NCBI RefSeq assembly: GCF_022171985.1 | Contig: NZ_JAJVHF010000004.1 | Coordinates: 186,001 to 250,000, forward strand | DNA length: 64,000 nt | Direction: 5' to 3' | From: Huaxiibacter chinensis | Lineage (GTDB): Bacteria; Pseudomonadota; Gammaproteobacteria; Enterobacterales; Enterobacteriaceae | Part shown: piece after piece, positions 22,413 to 32,079 of the stretch | How positions within the stretch are numbered: the first letter of the stretch is position 1 | Layout: each line of letters opens with the position of its first letter | Position numbers and translations under genes: made by a program | Notes under the pieces: model-generated | Told to the model about the DNA's origin: nothing | The model's database searches: none | What the model saw: only the letters and a program-made list of their open reading frames with translations

Positions 22413-23300
22413 ATGGCTGATTTAGACGACATCAAAGACGGCAAAGATTTTGGCATTGGCACACCGCAGGTCAACGTACCCTATACCCTTAAGGGCTGTG
22501 GCGCGCTGGACTGGGGGATGCAGTCCCGACTGGCGCGTATTTTCAATCCAAAAAGCAACCGTACGGTGATGCTGGCCTTCGACCATGGATATTTTCAGGG
22601 CCCGACCACCGGGCTTGAACGCATCGATCTGTCGATTGCCCCGCTGTTTGCCGAAACCGACGTGCTGATGTGTACCCGCGGCATCCTGCGAAGCCAGGTA
22701 CCGGCAGCCACCAACAAGCCGGTAGTGCTGCGCGCCTCGGGCGGCAACTCGATTTTAGGCGAGCTGTCGAACGAGTGCGTGGCCGTGGCGATGGAAGATG
22801 CGCTGCGCCTGAACGTCTGTGCCGTGGCGGCGCAGGTTTACATTGGCAGCGAATTTGAACACCAGTCGATCAATAACATTATCAAGCTGGTGGATGCGGG
22901 AAACCGCTACGGGATCCCCACGCTTGCCGTTACCGGCGTGGGCAAAGAGATGGCGCGGGATGCGCGTTATTTCTCGCTGGCCAGCCGCATTGCCGCAGAG
23001 ATGGGCGCCCAGTTTGTGAAAACCTATTTTGTGGAGGAGGGGTTCGAAAAAGTCACCGCCAGTTGTCCGGTGCCGATTGTCATCGCCGGAGGCAAAAAGC
23101 TGCCGGAGCTTGAGGCGCTGGAGATGTGCTTCCGCGCGATCGATCAAGGGGCATCAGGCGTGGACATGGGGCGTAATATTTTCCAGTCCAGCGCGCCGCT
23201 CGCCATGCTCAAAGCGGTGAAAAAAGTGGTCCATGAGAACCTGAGCGCCCGTGAGGCGTTCCAGTTCTGGCAGGACGAAAAACAGGGAGAGGCAAAATGA
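22413..23300 (+). CDS. lsrF: LsrF, 3-hydroxy-2,4-pentadione 5-phosphate thiolase
   Basis: Class I aldolase-fold enzyme that transfers an acetyl group from the phospho-AI-2 breakdown product to coenzyme A, yielding DHAP and acetyl-CoA, the last step of AI-2 catabolism. It has 295 residues. It begins [20 protein letters not shown]. The phosphate/lysine region reads [19 protein letters not shown] near residue 215, with the Schiff-base-type Lys earlier in [24 protein letters not shown] precedes the ATG. It overlaps lsrG by ATGA. Confidence 0.96.
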   Translation: MADLDDIKDGKDFGIGTPQVNVPYTLKGCGALDWGMQSRLARIFNPKSNRTVMLAFDHGYFQGPTTGLERIDLSIAPLFAETDVLMCTRGILRSQVPAATNKPVVLRASGGNSILGELSNECVAVAMEDALRLNVCAVAAQVYIGSEFEHQSINNIIKLVDAGNRYGIPTLAVTGVGKEMARDARYFSLASRIAAEMGAQFVKTYFVEEGFEKVTASCPVPIVIAGGKKLPELEALEMCFRAIDQGASGVDMGRNIFQSSAPLAMLKAVKKVVHENLSAREAFQFWQDEKQGEAK

Positions 23301-23590
23301 ACGTGACGTTAGTGGAAATAAATATCAAACCCGAGCGCGTGGATGAGTTTCTGGAGGTGTTTCGCGCCAACCACGAAGGGGCCATAAAGGAGCCGGGAAA
23401 CCTGCGTTTTGACGTCTTGCAGGACCCGCGGGTGAAAACCCGATTCTATATCTACGAAGCCTACAAAGACGAAGAGGCCGTAATGGCGCACAAGCAAACG
23501 CCCCACTATCTGGCGTGCGTGGACAAGCTTGAGGCGCTTATGTCGGAGCCGCGCAAGAAGCGCTGCTTTATCGGGTTGTTGCCGGAGTAG
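23297..23590 (+). CDS. lsrG: LsrG, phospho-AI-2 isomerase
   Basis: Small ABM-fold enzyme (97 residues, 96 in E. coli) that isomerises phospho-AI-2 to 3-hydroxy-2,4-pentanedione 5-phosphate, the substrate of LsrF. By removing the inducer it also resets the lsr switch. Landmarks are [39 protein letters not shown] and [19 protein letters not shown]. It is the last gene of lsrACDBFG, overlapping lsrF by four bases, followed by a GC-rich hairpin. Confidence 0.96.
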   Translation: MNVTLVEINIKPERVDEFLEVFRANHEGAIKEPGNLRFDVLQDPRVKTRFYIYEAYKDEEAVMAHKQTPHYLACVDKLEALMSEPRKKRCFIGLLPE

Positions 23591-23638
23591 AGCAGCGCCC
23601 ACGGTGACCACGCAGGCGGATAAGCCTGGCGGCGTAAC

Positions 23639-23662
23639 GTCCCCCTCCCGCCGGAGGGGGAG
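23639..23662. terminator. GC-rich hairpin between lsrG and patA
   Basis: CCCCCTCC (23641-23648) and GGAGGGGG (23653-23660) form an eight-pair stem with a CGCC loop, between convergent lsrG and patA. It has no T-run on either strand, so it may act with Rho or as a 3'-end stabiliser. Confidence 0.5.
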
Positions 23663-23667
23663 GCGTA

Positions 23668-25109
<1,442 letters not shown>

Positions 25110-25154
25110 CTTCCGGGGGCTTTACGAAAATCGGGATAAACGCCAGGTGAAAAT

Positions 25155-25170
25155 AATATTGCGCAATATT
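25155..25170. promoter_or_regulatory. Perfect 16-base palindrome upstream of patA
   Basis: AATATTGCGCAATATT is a perfect palindrome between the NtrC site and the sigma-54 promoter. The binding protein is not identified. Its position suits a DNA-bending or second regulatory site. Confidence 0.4.
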
Positions 25171-25173
25171 TAA

Positions 25174-25281
25174 TCATGCCGGAGGCGGGGGAGCCTGGTG
25201 TCCCGCTGCGCTTTTGTGAAAGAGCAAGACCCCTTTCAGGGCAATTGCACCACGCAGGTGCATGTCGGAGAATGTAGCCAT
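25174..25281 (-). CDS. Candidate small ORF (35 aa) upstream of patA
   Basis: An ATG at 25281 is preceded by AAAGGAGG (11 bases before) and a nearer AGG, and opens 35 codons to TGA at 25174. The peptide begins MATFSDMHLRGAIALKGVLL and ends in a proline run. Codon choice (CTG, CGT, GGT, AAA) looks like that of the host. The NtrC-like site lies inside it, and it ends upstream of the patA sigma-54 start point, so it would need its own promoter. I do not recognise the peptide. It may be chance. Confidence 0.25.
   Translation of the reverse strand: MATFSDMHLRGAIALKGVLLFHKSAAGHQAPPPPA
25246..25262. promoter_or_regulatory. NtrC-type enhancer site for patA
   Basis: TGCACCACGCAGGTGCA is a 17-base inverted repeat with the NtrC pattern (TGCAC-N7-GTGCA, as at glnA). 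It lies about 150 bases upstream of the sigma-54 -24/-12 element, normal enhancer distance. Together they predict induction on nitrogen limitation. Confidence 0.75.
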
Positions 25282-25402
25282 CGTTAACCTATCCTCCTTT
25301 GTAGGTAATTTCTTTATGAAAGTATTCAAAATCAATCAATTAAGAAAGCATACAAAAAGTGCGGTTTAGCTTAAATATGCGATCTCGATCGGTTTTAACA
25401 AC

Positions 25403-25429
25403 TAAAGATAAATTCTTTACCGCCGAAAA
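25403..25429 (+). promoter_or_regulatory. Sigma-28 (FliA) promoter of aer
   Basis: TAAA (25403-25406), 15 bases, then GCCGAAAA (25422-25429) matches the flagellar sigma-28 consensus TAAA-N15-GCCGATAA at all but one position. It is 52 bases before the aer ATG. Confidence 0.85.
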
Positions 25430-25480
25430 GAGATTAATCCACAAATTTAACAATCGAATAACCTGCAAGGGATGCCCATC

Positions 25481-27001
25481 ATGTTTTCTCAACCCTACGT
25501 CAGCCAGAATGAATATCCGCTGAACGACGACACCACGTTAATGTCCACCACCGATCTGCACAGTCATATGACCCATACCAATGACACCTTTGTGCAGGTG
25601 AGCGGCTATCAGCTTCATGAATTGCTGGGGCAACCTCACAATCTGGTCCGCCATCCTGATATGCCGAAAGCCGCGTTTGCGGATATGTGGTATACGCTCA
25701 AACAGGGTGAGCCGTGGAGCGGTATTGTTAAAAATCGCCGCAAAAATGGTGACCACTACTGGGTGCGTGCGAATGCGGTGCCGATGGTACGCGGTGGGGA
25801 AGTGACGGGCTATATGTCGATTCGTACGCACGCCACGAGAGAAGAAATTGCCGCGGTTGAGCCGCTTTATCAAGCCCTCAACGAAGGCCGATCCAGCAAG
25901 CGAATCCATAAAGGATTAGTGGTGCGCAAAGGCTGGCTGGGTAAATTACCCGCCATGCCGCTACGCTGGCGCGTGCGCTGCGTGATGGCAGGATTATTTG
26001 CCGTACTGGCCGCCACGCTGGTGGCAAGCCAGGGCGGGCTGCTGGCGGTGGCGGCCAGTGCGCTGGTGACGATCCTGGGCACGATGGTGTTTGAGCAGCA
26101 AATCGTGCGTCCTGTAGAGAACGTGGCCCGTCAGGCGCTGAAAGTGGCGACCGGCGAGCGCAACAGCGTGGAACATCTTAACCGCAGCGATGAGCTGGGG
26201 CTGACCCTGCGGGCAGTGGGGCAGCTGGGGTTGATGTGTCGCTGGCTGATAAATGATGTTTCAAGCCAGGTGGTGAGCGTGCGCGACGGCAGCGATCGTC
26301 TGGCAAAAGGCAACGACGATTTGAACGATCGTACCCGACAGACGGTTGCCAACGTCCAGCAGACGGTGACCACCATGAACCAGATGGCGGCATCGGTCCA
26401 GAGCAACTCTGAAACCGCGGCGGCGGCGGATAAGCTCTCGATGGCGGCCAGCGGTGCGGCAACGCAGGGCGGGAATGCGATGCAAACCGTGGTGAAGACA
26501 ATGGATGAAATTGCCGACAGTACCCAGCGCATCGGCTCCATTACCAAACTGATTAACGATATTGCCTTCCAGACCAATATTCTGGCGCTGAACGCGGCGG
26601 TAGAAGCGGCGCGTGCCGGCGAGCAGGGAAAAGGCTTTGCGGTGGTGGCGGGCGAAGTTCGACATCTGGCCAGCCGGAGCGCCAATGCGGCCAATGATAT
26701 TCGCAAGCTGATTGATGCCAGTGCGAATAAAGTGCAATCGGGCGCCGACCAGGTTCACGCAGCAGGGCGGACGATGGACGACATTGTGACGCAGGTGCAA
26801 AACGTCACCAGCCTGATTGCGCAGATCAGCCACTCCACGTCTGAGCAGGCGACGGGTCTTAACGATCTTACCCGTGCCGTCGCCGAGCTGGATGGCATTA
26901 CGCAGAAAAACGCCGATCTGGTTGAAGAAAGCGCCCGCGTCTCGGCAATGGTGAAGCATCGTGCGGGTCGCCTTGAAGATGCGGTAACCGTGCTCCATTA
27001 A
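25481..27001 (+). CDS. aer: Aer, aerotaxis/redox chemoreceptor
   Basis: Membrane-bound energy-taxis receptor that senses redox state through FAD and signals to CheA/CheW. It has 506 residues, the same as E. coli. The N-terminal PAS domain carries VRHPDMPKAAFADMW and IVKNRRKNGDHYWVRANAVP. A membrane anchor lies near residues 165-205, then a HAMP-like region with VENVARQALKVATGERNSVE. The signalling hairpin contains [20 protein letters not shown]. The start is 25481, not the in-frame ATG nine bases earlier, because AAGGG then lies at correct spacing. Sigma-28 promoter upstream. Confidence 0.97.
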   Translation: MFSQPYVSQNEYPLNDDTTLMSTTDLHSHMTHTNDTFVQVSGYQLHELLGQPHNLVRHPDMPKAAFADMWYTLKQGEPWSGIVKNRRKNGDHYWVRANAVPMVRGGEVTGYMSIRTHATREEIAAVEPLYQALNEGRSSKRIHKGLVVRKGWLGKLPAMPLRWRVRCVMAGLFAVLAATLVASQGGLLAVAASALVTILGTMVFEQQIVRPVENVARQALKVATGERNSVEHLNRSDELGLTLRAVGQLGLMCRWLINDVSSQVVSVRDGSDRLAKGNDDLNDRTRQTVANVQQTVTTMNQMAASVQSNSETAAAADKLSMAASGAATQGGNAMQTVVKTMDEIADSTQRIGSITKLINDIAFQTNILALNAAVEAARAGEQGKGFAVVAGEVRHLASRSANAANDIRKLIDASANKVQSGADQVHAAGRTMDDIVTQVQNVTSLIAQISHSTSEQATGLNDLTRAVAELDGITQKNADLVEESARVSAMVKHRAGRLEDAVTVLH

Positions 27002-27018
27002 ACTCAACCCGTTCCAGT

Positions 27019-27056
27019 AAAGCCGTTTATTTCGCCAGAAATAAGCGGCTTTTTTG
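27019..27056 (+). terminator. Intrinsic terminator of aer
   Basis: AGCCGTTTATTTC (27021-27033) pairs with GAAATAAGCGGCT (27038-27050) with one mismatch and a four-base loop; a run of six T follows. Confidence 0.9.
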
Positions 27057-27271
27057 TTCAGCGTCCTTGGGCTTATTTGTGACTTTTTTGTTAAAATAAT
27101 ATTAAGTAACTAAATAATACCGTTCATTTATTTTTCCTGCAGAGAATCTGGCTGCGGGCTGATATTTAAAAATAATCCGTTCCGGTGGTTGTATAACGAT
27201 CGATTATCAATAATTAATAGTCCCTGCCTATCCATATCGACAGTTATGAAATATAAAAACGATCAAAGTCA

Positions 27272-27298
27272 TAAAGTTAGCGGAGAAGTGACCGATAA
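27272..27298 (+). promoter_or_regulatory. Sigma-28 (FliA) promoter of the second chemoreceptor gene
   Basis: TAAA (27272-27275), 15 bases beginning GTTAG, then ACCGATAA (27291-27298), one mismatch from the FliA consensus. It is 40 bases before the ATG. The rest of 27057-27337 is AT-rich with no gene seen. Confidence 0.85.
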
Positions 27299-27337
27299 AA
27301 CTGAACGTTGAGGAATAATCCCATTGATGGAGTATAT

Positions 27338-28897
27338 ATGTTCTTACGTAACGTTAAGATCGGCACAAAGTTATTTTTGGCTTTCGGGTTCTTTATTGTC
27401 TTGATGATCGTGAGCGCGAGCCTGTCGCTGATGAGTCTCAATCGAGCTAATAACGGAATGCAATCTATTATCTCCACTGTCTATCCCACAACGGTTAAAG
27501 CTAACCAGCTCATCGATAATTTTCAGGAATTTGTTAGCACTCAACAGCTCATGCTGCTGGATGAAAAAGGCACCTATGCGGGGGAATCACAGCAGCGCCT
27601 GAAAGCCATTAGCGGGCAGATTACGCTGATACTGAAGGATTTGAATGCAGCCCTGAAGGATGCAGAATCGCAACGCATTCTGGCTGGCATTGGCGAGGTG
27701 CGCCAGCAGTACCTTGACTCCCGTTATCGCATTTTACAGTCCGTGCAAAACAACGATCGTGCCGGGGCGATTGAGGAGATGATGACCCACACCGTCACCC
27801 TGCAGCGGGCCTATAAAGCCAAAGTGCAGGAGCTGATCGCGGTGCAAAATAATGAGATGAAAAGCGCCGGTAAACAGGTGGAAGGCGATTTCACCACCAA
27901 CCGTCTGATGCTTCTCGCGCTGACGTTGATAAGCGTTATCGCCGGTAGTGCGATGGGCTGGTTTATTGTGCGATCAATCACTCGCCCGCTCGGCGAGGCG
28001 GTCACGTTCGCAGAAGCCATTGCCGAAGGCGATTTAACCCGCACGATATCTGCGCGCTCCGGTGATGAAACGGGCCAGTTACTGCATGCCCTGATGGAGA
28101 TGAAAACCCGGCTCCTGACGATCGTCCAGCAGGTGCAAACCGGTTCGGAAAACATCTCCAGCGCGGCGGCGCAGATTGTGGCAGGAAACCAGGATCTGGC
28201 AGCCCGAACCGAAGAGCAGGCCAGCTCCGTTGAGCAGACGGCCGCCTCCATGGAACAGATCACCGCGACGGTCAAAAACACCGCGGCTCATACCGGTGAA
28301 GCAACAACTCTTTCCGCAGATGCCGCGACCGTGGTGAAAAACAACGGTGAGATGATGAAGCAGGTCACGCAAAAAATGCGCCTGATTAATGACACCTCCA
28401 ACCGGATGTCTGACATCATCAACCTGATTGATGCGATTGCGTTCCAGACCAACATTCTTGCGCTGAATGCGGCCGTCGAAGCGGCGCGCGCGGGTGAGCA
28501 TGGACGCGGCTTTGCGGTTGTGGCCGGAGAAGTGCGTCAACTGGCGCAAAAAAGCGCGTCATCGGCGAGTGAAATACGCCAGCTTATCGAAAGCTCGACC
28601 AGCCAGACTCAGGACGGTATGAACCTGGTGGAAAAGGCCAGCGGCCTGATTAATGGCATGGTCGGCAACGTGGAAGGGATGGATATGATCCTGCGCGAAA
28701 TCCGCCAGGCCAGCCATGAGCAGACCGAGGGTATCTCGCAGATCAACAGCGCTATTGGCCTGATTGACTCCACCACGCAACAAAACTCCGCGCTGGTGGA
28801 AGAGTCTGTTGCGGCGGCGGCTTCCCTGAACGATCAGGCCCTGCACCTGAAAGAGCTGGTAAAAGTATTCCGCGTGCGCGAGGAGGCGCTGGCTTAA
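27338..28897 (+). CDS. Methyl-accepting chemotaxis protein with four-helix-bundle sensor
   Basis: Transmembrane chemoreceptor of 519 residues. It begins [20 protein letters not shown] (first membrane helix, about 10-32). A helical periplasmic sensor of the 4HB_MCP type covers about 33-190. The second helix is near 191-212 ([20 protein letters not shown]), then HAMP ([20 protein letters not shown]) and the signalling domain with [20 protein letters not shown]. It lacks the C-terminal NWETF-type pentapeptide that binds CheR/CheB, ending REEALA, so it probably relies on other receptors for adaptation. GGAG before 27338 fixes the start. The ligand is unknown. No E. coli orthologue sits at this position as I recall. 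Confidence 0.9.
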   Translation: MFLRNVKIGTKLFLAFGFFIVLMIVSASLSLMSLNRANNGMQSIISTVYPTTVKANQLIDNFQEFVSTQQLMLLDEKGTYAGESQQRLKAISGQITLILKDLNAALKDAESQRILAGIGEVRQQYLDSRYRILQSVQNNDRAGAIEEMMTHTVTLQRAYKAKVQELIAVQNNEMKSAGKQVEGDFTTNRLMLLALTLISVIAGSAMGWFIVRSITRPLGEAVTFAEAIAEGDLTRTISARSGDETGQLLHALMEMKTRLLTIVQQVQTGSENISSAAAQIVAGNQDLAARTEEQASSVEQTAASMEQITATVKNTAAHTGEATTLSADAATVVKNNGEMMKQVTQKMRLINDTSNRMSDIINLIDAIAFQTNILALNAAVEAARAGEHGRGFAVVAGEVRQLAQKSASSASEIRQLIESSTSQTQDGMNLVEKASGLINGMVGNVEGMDMILREIRQASHEQTEGISQINSAIGLIDSTTQQNSALVEESVAAAASLNDQALHLKELVKVFRVREEALA

Positions 28898-29460
28898 TCC
28901 AGCTGCGTTATGTCCAGCGATGCACGGTCAATAATGCCGATAATCTGTTTAAGCTGTGCATCGCTTAGCCCTTCCTGGTTCACTTTGAGATCCAGTACGG
29001 CTTTAAAGTTATCTAATGCCCGCTTCATCTGCGGGTTTTTCCGCAACTGAAAGCCCACGCAGCGCGCTTTCACGCGTTCCTGTATGTGCTCCAGATGTTC
29101 CTGGTTTTCGTCCAGCCAGTGCTGTCCGGCGACGGTAATGGCAATTTTCTTCCGCCCGTTTTCCTCTTCAGAGATAGTGATGAACTGCTGATCCTGCAGG
29201 AAATCGAGGGTAGGGTAAATCACGCCCGGGCTGGGGGTGTAATTACCCTGCGTCAGGGTTTCGATCTCCTTGATAAGTTCATAGCCGTGGCTCGCATTGC
29301 GGGTGAGAATCTCCAGGATCACCAGGCGTAACTCCCCGTGCCCAAAGAAGCGCTGACGACGCCCGCCGCCGCCGTGGTGCTCACCGCCGCGTTGGTGGTG
29401 CTCGCCACCACGTCCGTGGTGGTGGTGACCGCGCTCAAAACCGTCGTGTGAATGTCGCAT
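28894..29460 (-). CDS. yqjI: YqjI, PadR-family metal-responsive repressor
   Basis: PadR-type transcription factor of 188 residues that in E. coli represses yqjH and itself and loses DNA binding with excess nickel. The N-terminal 35 residues are a His/Gly-rich tail ([20 protein letters not shown]) likely to bind Ni2+ or Fe2+. The winged helix follows: [20 protein letters not shown] and [20 protein letters not shown]. It is shorter than the roughly 207-residue E. coli protein, mainly in the His-rich tail. It overlaps the chemoreceptor gene by four bases tail to tail and is divergent from yqjH. Confidence 0.95.
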   Translation of the reverse strand: MRHSHDGFERGHHHHGRGGEHHQRGGEHHGGGGRRQRFFGHGELRLVILEILTRNASHGYELIKEIETLTQGNYTPSPGVIYPTLDFLQDQQFITISEEENGRKKIAITVAGQHWLDENQEHLEHIQERVKARCVGFQLRKNPQMKRALDNFKAVLDLKVNQEGLSDAQLKQIIGIIDRASLDITQLD

Positions 29461-29478
29461 GTTGTCTCTCCTTAATTT

Positions 29479-29670
29479 GATATATCTAATTTATATCTAA
29501 AAATGATAAATGTGCAACAAGCATGGCCAGTAAATTTATAAATTATTAATATTAGAGGGTTTTTGGTTGTTTTCTGCCACCCGGTTTACGCCGCATTTTC
29601 TATATCAAAAAAATTCTTGCATTCTTCGTGGATAGCAATCATTATCATTTGAACCAATTTTAGATATATC
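29479..29670. promoter_or_regulatory. YqjI-type operators and Fur box in the yqjI-yqjH region
   Basis: GATATATCT at 29479-29487 and its exact inverted copy AGATATATC at 29662-29670 sit near each of the two divergent genes, fitting paired YqjI operators. Between them, at about 29631-29649, an AATCATTATC stretch matches half of the Fur consensus. E. coli yqjH is under both YqjI and Fur. Confidence 0.65.
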
Positions 29671-29696
29671 GTAATCACATTCATGAAGGCAATGAC

Positions 29697-30458
29697 ATGA
29701 CATCTACCCGCTATCCACAACGTGTTCGTAATGAACTGCGCTTTCGCGAGCTGACCGTGCTCCGCGTCGAGCGCGTGAGCGCTGGTTTTCAGCGTATTGT
29801 CCTGGGCGGCGAAGCACTGGAAGGCTTTAGCTCAAAAGGATTTGATGATCACAGCAAAGTGTTTTTCCCGGCCCCCGGCACGGCCTTTGTGCCACCGGTC
29901 GTCACGGAGGAGGGTATCGACTGGGGAGAGGGCGTGCGCCCGCAGGCCCGCGACTATACGCCGCTGTATGACGAAGGACGCCATGAGCTGATGCTTGATT
30001 TCTTTGTGCACGATGGCGGTATCGCAAGCGACTGGGCCGTGCAGGCAAAAGAGGGGGATACGCTCACTATCGGAGGACCGCGCGGTTCGCTGGTAGTACC
30101 GGAGGATTATGCCTGGCAACTCTACGTGTGCGATGAGTCCGGCATGCCCGCGCTGCGTCGTCGGCTCGAAGCCATTGCCCGATTGCCGGTTCGCCCGGAG
30201 ATTCATGCCGTGGTCACCGTTGGGGATGCCGCTTATCAGGTGTATCTGGCCGATCTTGATTTCAACATCACCTGGATACCGGGGCATGACGAACAGGCGA
30301 TCGCCGATCATCTGGCTTCACTGACGGTGCCAGAGAATGATTATTTCATCTGGCTGACCGGGGAAGGAAAAGTGGTGAAACGGCTGAGCCGCCAGTTCGA
30401 CACTGAGGCGATTGATCAACAGCTGGTGCGTGCCAGCGCATACTGGCACGCTAAATAG
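29697..30458 (+). CDS. yqjH: YqjH, NADPH-dependent ferric-siderophore reductase
   Basis: Siderophore-interacting protein (FAD-dependent ferric-chelate reductase) that releases iron from imported ferric siderophores. It has 253 residues, cytoplasmic. The FAD domain shows FDDHSKVFFPAPG and the family's ARDYTPLYDEGRHELMLDFF (RxYT motif); the NADPH side shows WAVQAKEGDTLTIGGPRGSL and YVCDESGMPALRRRLEAIAR. It is divergent from its regulator yqjI. Iron (Fur) and nickel (YqjI) signals meet in the 236-base gap. Confidence 0.95.
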   Translation: MTSTRYPQRVRNELRFRELTVLRVERVSAGFQRIVLGGEALEGFSSKGFDDHSKVFFPAPGTAFVPPVVTEEGIDWGEGVRPQARDYTPLYDEGRHELMLDFFVHDGGIASDWAVQAKEGDTLTIGGPRGSLVVPEDYAWQLYVCDESGMPALRRRLEAIARLPVRPEIHAVVTVGDAAYQVYLADLDFNITWIPGHDEQAIADHLASLTVPENDYFIWLTGEGKVVKRLSRQFDTEAIDQQLVRASAYWHAK

Positions 30459-31628
30459 CTACGCGGCGGTATCCAGCTGCGCCTCGTTCACCTGATGTTC
30501 AAGCGAGGCGCGCACGTCGTGCAACGCTTTCTCCTGCTGGGCGAAATAGCTTTCCATATTGCTCAGTGAGGAGACAAGAAGCCACGACTCCTCTTTTTCC
30601 AGCTCGGCCAGTTCATTGACCAGCGTGTCGATTTGCTCGCGCACCTGCGTCATTTTTTTACGGATGCGCTCTAGATCGTTCAATCTGTCGCTGGCCATCA
30701 AGGGCTCGAATCCTTGTTGCAGGCGTGCGACCAGGGAACGAATCGCTTTTACGTCACCGCGTTGCTTAGCCTGATTGAGCTGGACCATCATGGCATTGGC
30801 CTCTTCTTTCAGATCGTCAGCGACCAGATCCGGGTGACAGAGTTTACTTGCCTGCCGCCAGAGCCGTTTCAGCTCGTTTTGATCTTCTTCAGAAAGATCT
30901 TTCCCTTTACGCAGCCGTATTTCAGCATCGTGGTGCTGCTCACGATACTTTTCGTACTCTTCGTTTGCCTCATCCCGGGCCTGTCGCGCCGGCTCTTCTT
31001 CCCGCGTCAGGCCCGTTTCCAGCTCCTGCGCTTCGTTCAGCAGATTGGCAATAAGATCGCTTTGCTGCTGTAAATGCTTACGCGCGTCGCTGGCCTGTAC
31101 CGAATCGGCGGGCAGATCGCGCCAGCGCTGGGTGAGCGTCGCAAGCACCTCTACCGCCTGCGCCATATAGTGCTGACAGCGGCGATAATCCTCTTGTCTG
31201 CGACGAAACTCCGCCTGCTGGCGGCGCAGATTGAGTTCCGCGAGGGTCTTTCGCAGCGACAGGATTTGCTGCATCAGCGGGCCCAGGCGTGAGAAATAGA
31301 GATCGTTAAATTCATCCAGCTGCTGCACGCGGGCATTGCGGCGATCGATAAGGTCTCGCAGGCGCTCTTCCAGCGCTTTCAGTTCCAGCTTGCTGGCGGC
31401 CACCTGCGGATCGCGCCACTGGGTGATAGCCCGTTGGCTTTGCAACCATTGCGTTATCGCCGCCATCGCCACGGTGTAATTTTTATTCTCAAGCGCGGAG
31501 ACGATCGCCTGTAGCTCTTCGTCAAACGCTTCACTTTTCAGCCGTGCCAGTTGGCTCAGAATGATGTCGTCATCTTCCAGCTCAATGGCATTTTTAATGA
31601 TTTCTAGCCGTTTGATCGGTGTGCTCAT
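30459..31628 (-). CDS. J-domain coiled-coil protein, function unknown
   Basis: Soluble protein of 389 residues. Long charged helical stretches (about residues 80-240 and 315-385) predict coiled coils. Between them, LSEEDQNELKRLWRQASKLC followed by HPDLVADD carries the J-domain HPD at residues 265-267, the motif that stimulates DnaK-type Hsp70. The J-domain looks minimal and lies internally or late rather than at the N-terminus. There is no signal peptide, zinc-finger or client domain of DnaJ. It abuts yqjH tail to tail with no spacer. I do not know a characterised orthologue. Start 31628 follows GAAAGGCATC. Confidence 0.75.
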   Translation of the reverse strand: MSTPIKRLEIIKNAIELEDDDIILSQLARLKSEAFDEELQAIVSALENKNYTVAMAAITQWLQSQRAITQWRDPQVAASKLELKALEERLRDLIDRRNARVQQLDEFNDLYFSRLGPLMQQILSLRKTLAELNLRRQQAEFRRRQEDYRRCQHYMAQAVEVLATLTQRWRDLPADSVQASDARKHLQQQSDLIANLLNEAQELETGLTREEEPARQARDEANEEYEKYREQHHDAEIRLRKGKDLSEEDQNELKRLWRQASKLCHPDLVADDLKEEANAMMVQLNQAKQRGDVKAIRSLVARLQQGFEPLMASDRLNDLERIRKKMTQVREQIDTLVNELAELEKEESWLLVSSLSNMESYFAQQEKALHDVRASLEHQVNEAQLDTAA

Positions 31629-32079
31629 GATGCCTTTCGCTTTGGCGCTTAAGTATTTGAGTTAAGGATAGTTGTGGTCACAGCTACAGGAAATAATACA
31701 CACGGATGATGATCGGCGCGACGGATGATTTCTTTAGTTTTTATGGTTTGTGAGGAGGATTGGGGGATCTGATGGGAGATCGATAATGGGGAGTATCCTT
31801 TATTGAGTTGAGTAGACTCACGATAAACGTGTCGAAGAAATCATTACTGATGGCCCGGAAAGCGGTATGAGTTAACGATGGAATTTTAAATAGTGGATAA
31901 CCTATTGTTTTTACTAGAGATAGGTAATTTTTTGATATTTTATGACTCGAAATGGTTCCTCCATGTAAGAATGAAAGATTCATGGCCCCTGAACTGCAAT
32001 CTCACTGTGTTTAGACCCTACTACCATTTTTTATGAAAGAAGTTATAATCCAGTATTCTCCTCCTCTTAAAATATCACC
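31629..32079. other. AT-rich intergenic region left of the OpgB-like gene
   Basis: This 451-base stretch holds no convincing gene. An 80-codon minus-strand frame at 31741-31983 has no clear ribosome-binding site or family resemblance. Composition becomes AT-rich from about 31.7 kb onward. TGGCCCCTG at 31983-31991 repeats the nine bases at 34399-34407 within the 3' end of the tRNA gene beyond the next gene. Confidence 0.5.

Noticed and set aside
31741..31983. 80-codon minus-strand frame left of the OpgB-like gene
   Set aside because: AT-rich region where chance frames are common; no good ribosome-binding site and no recognisable family.
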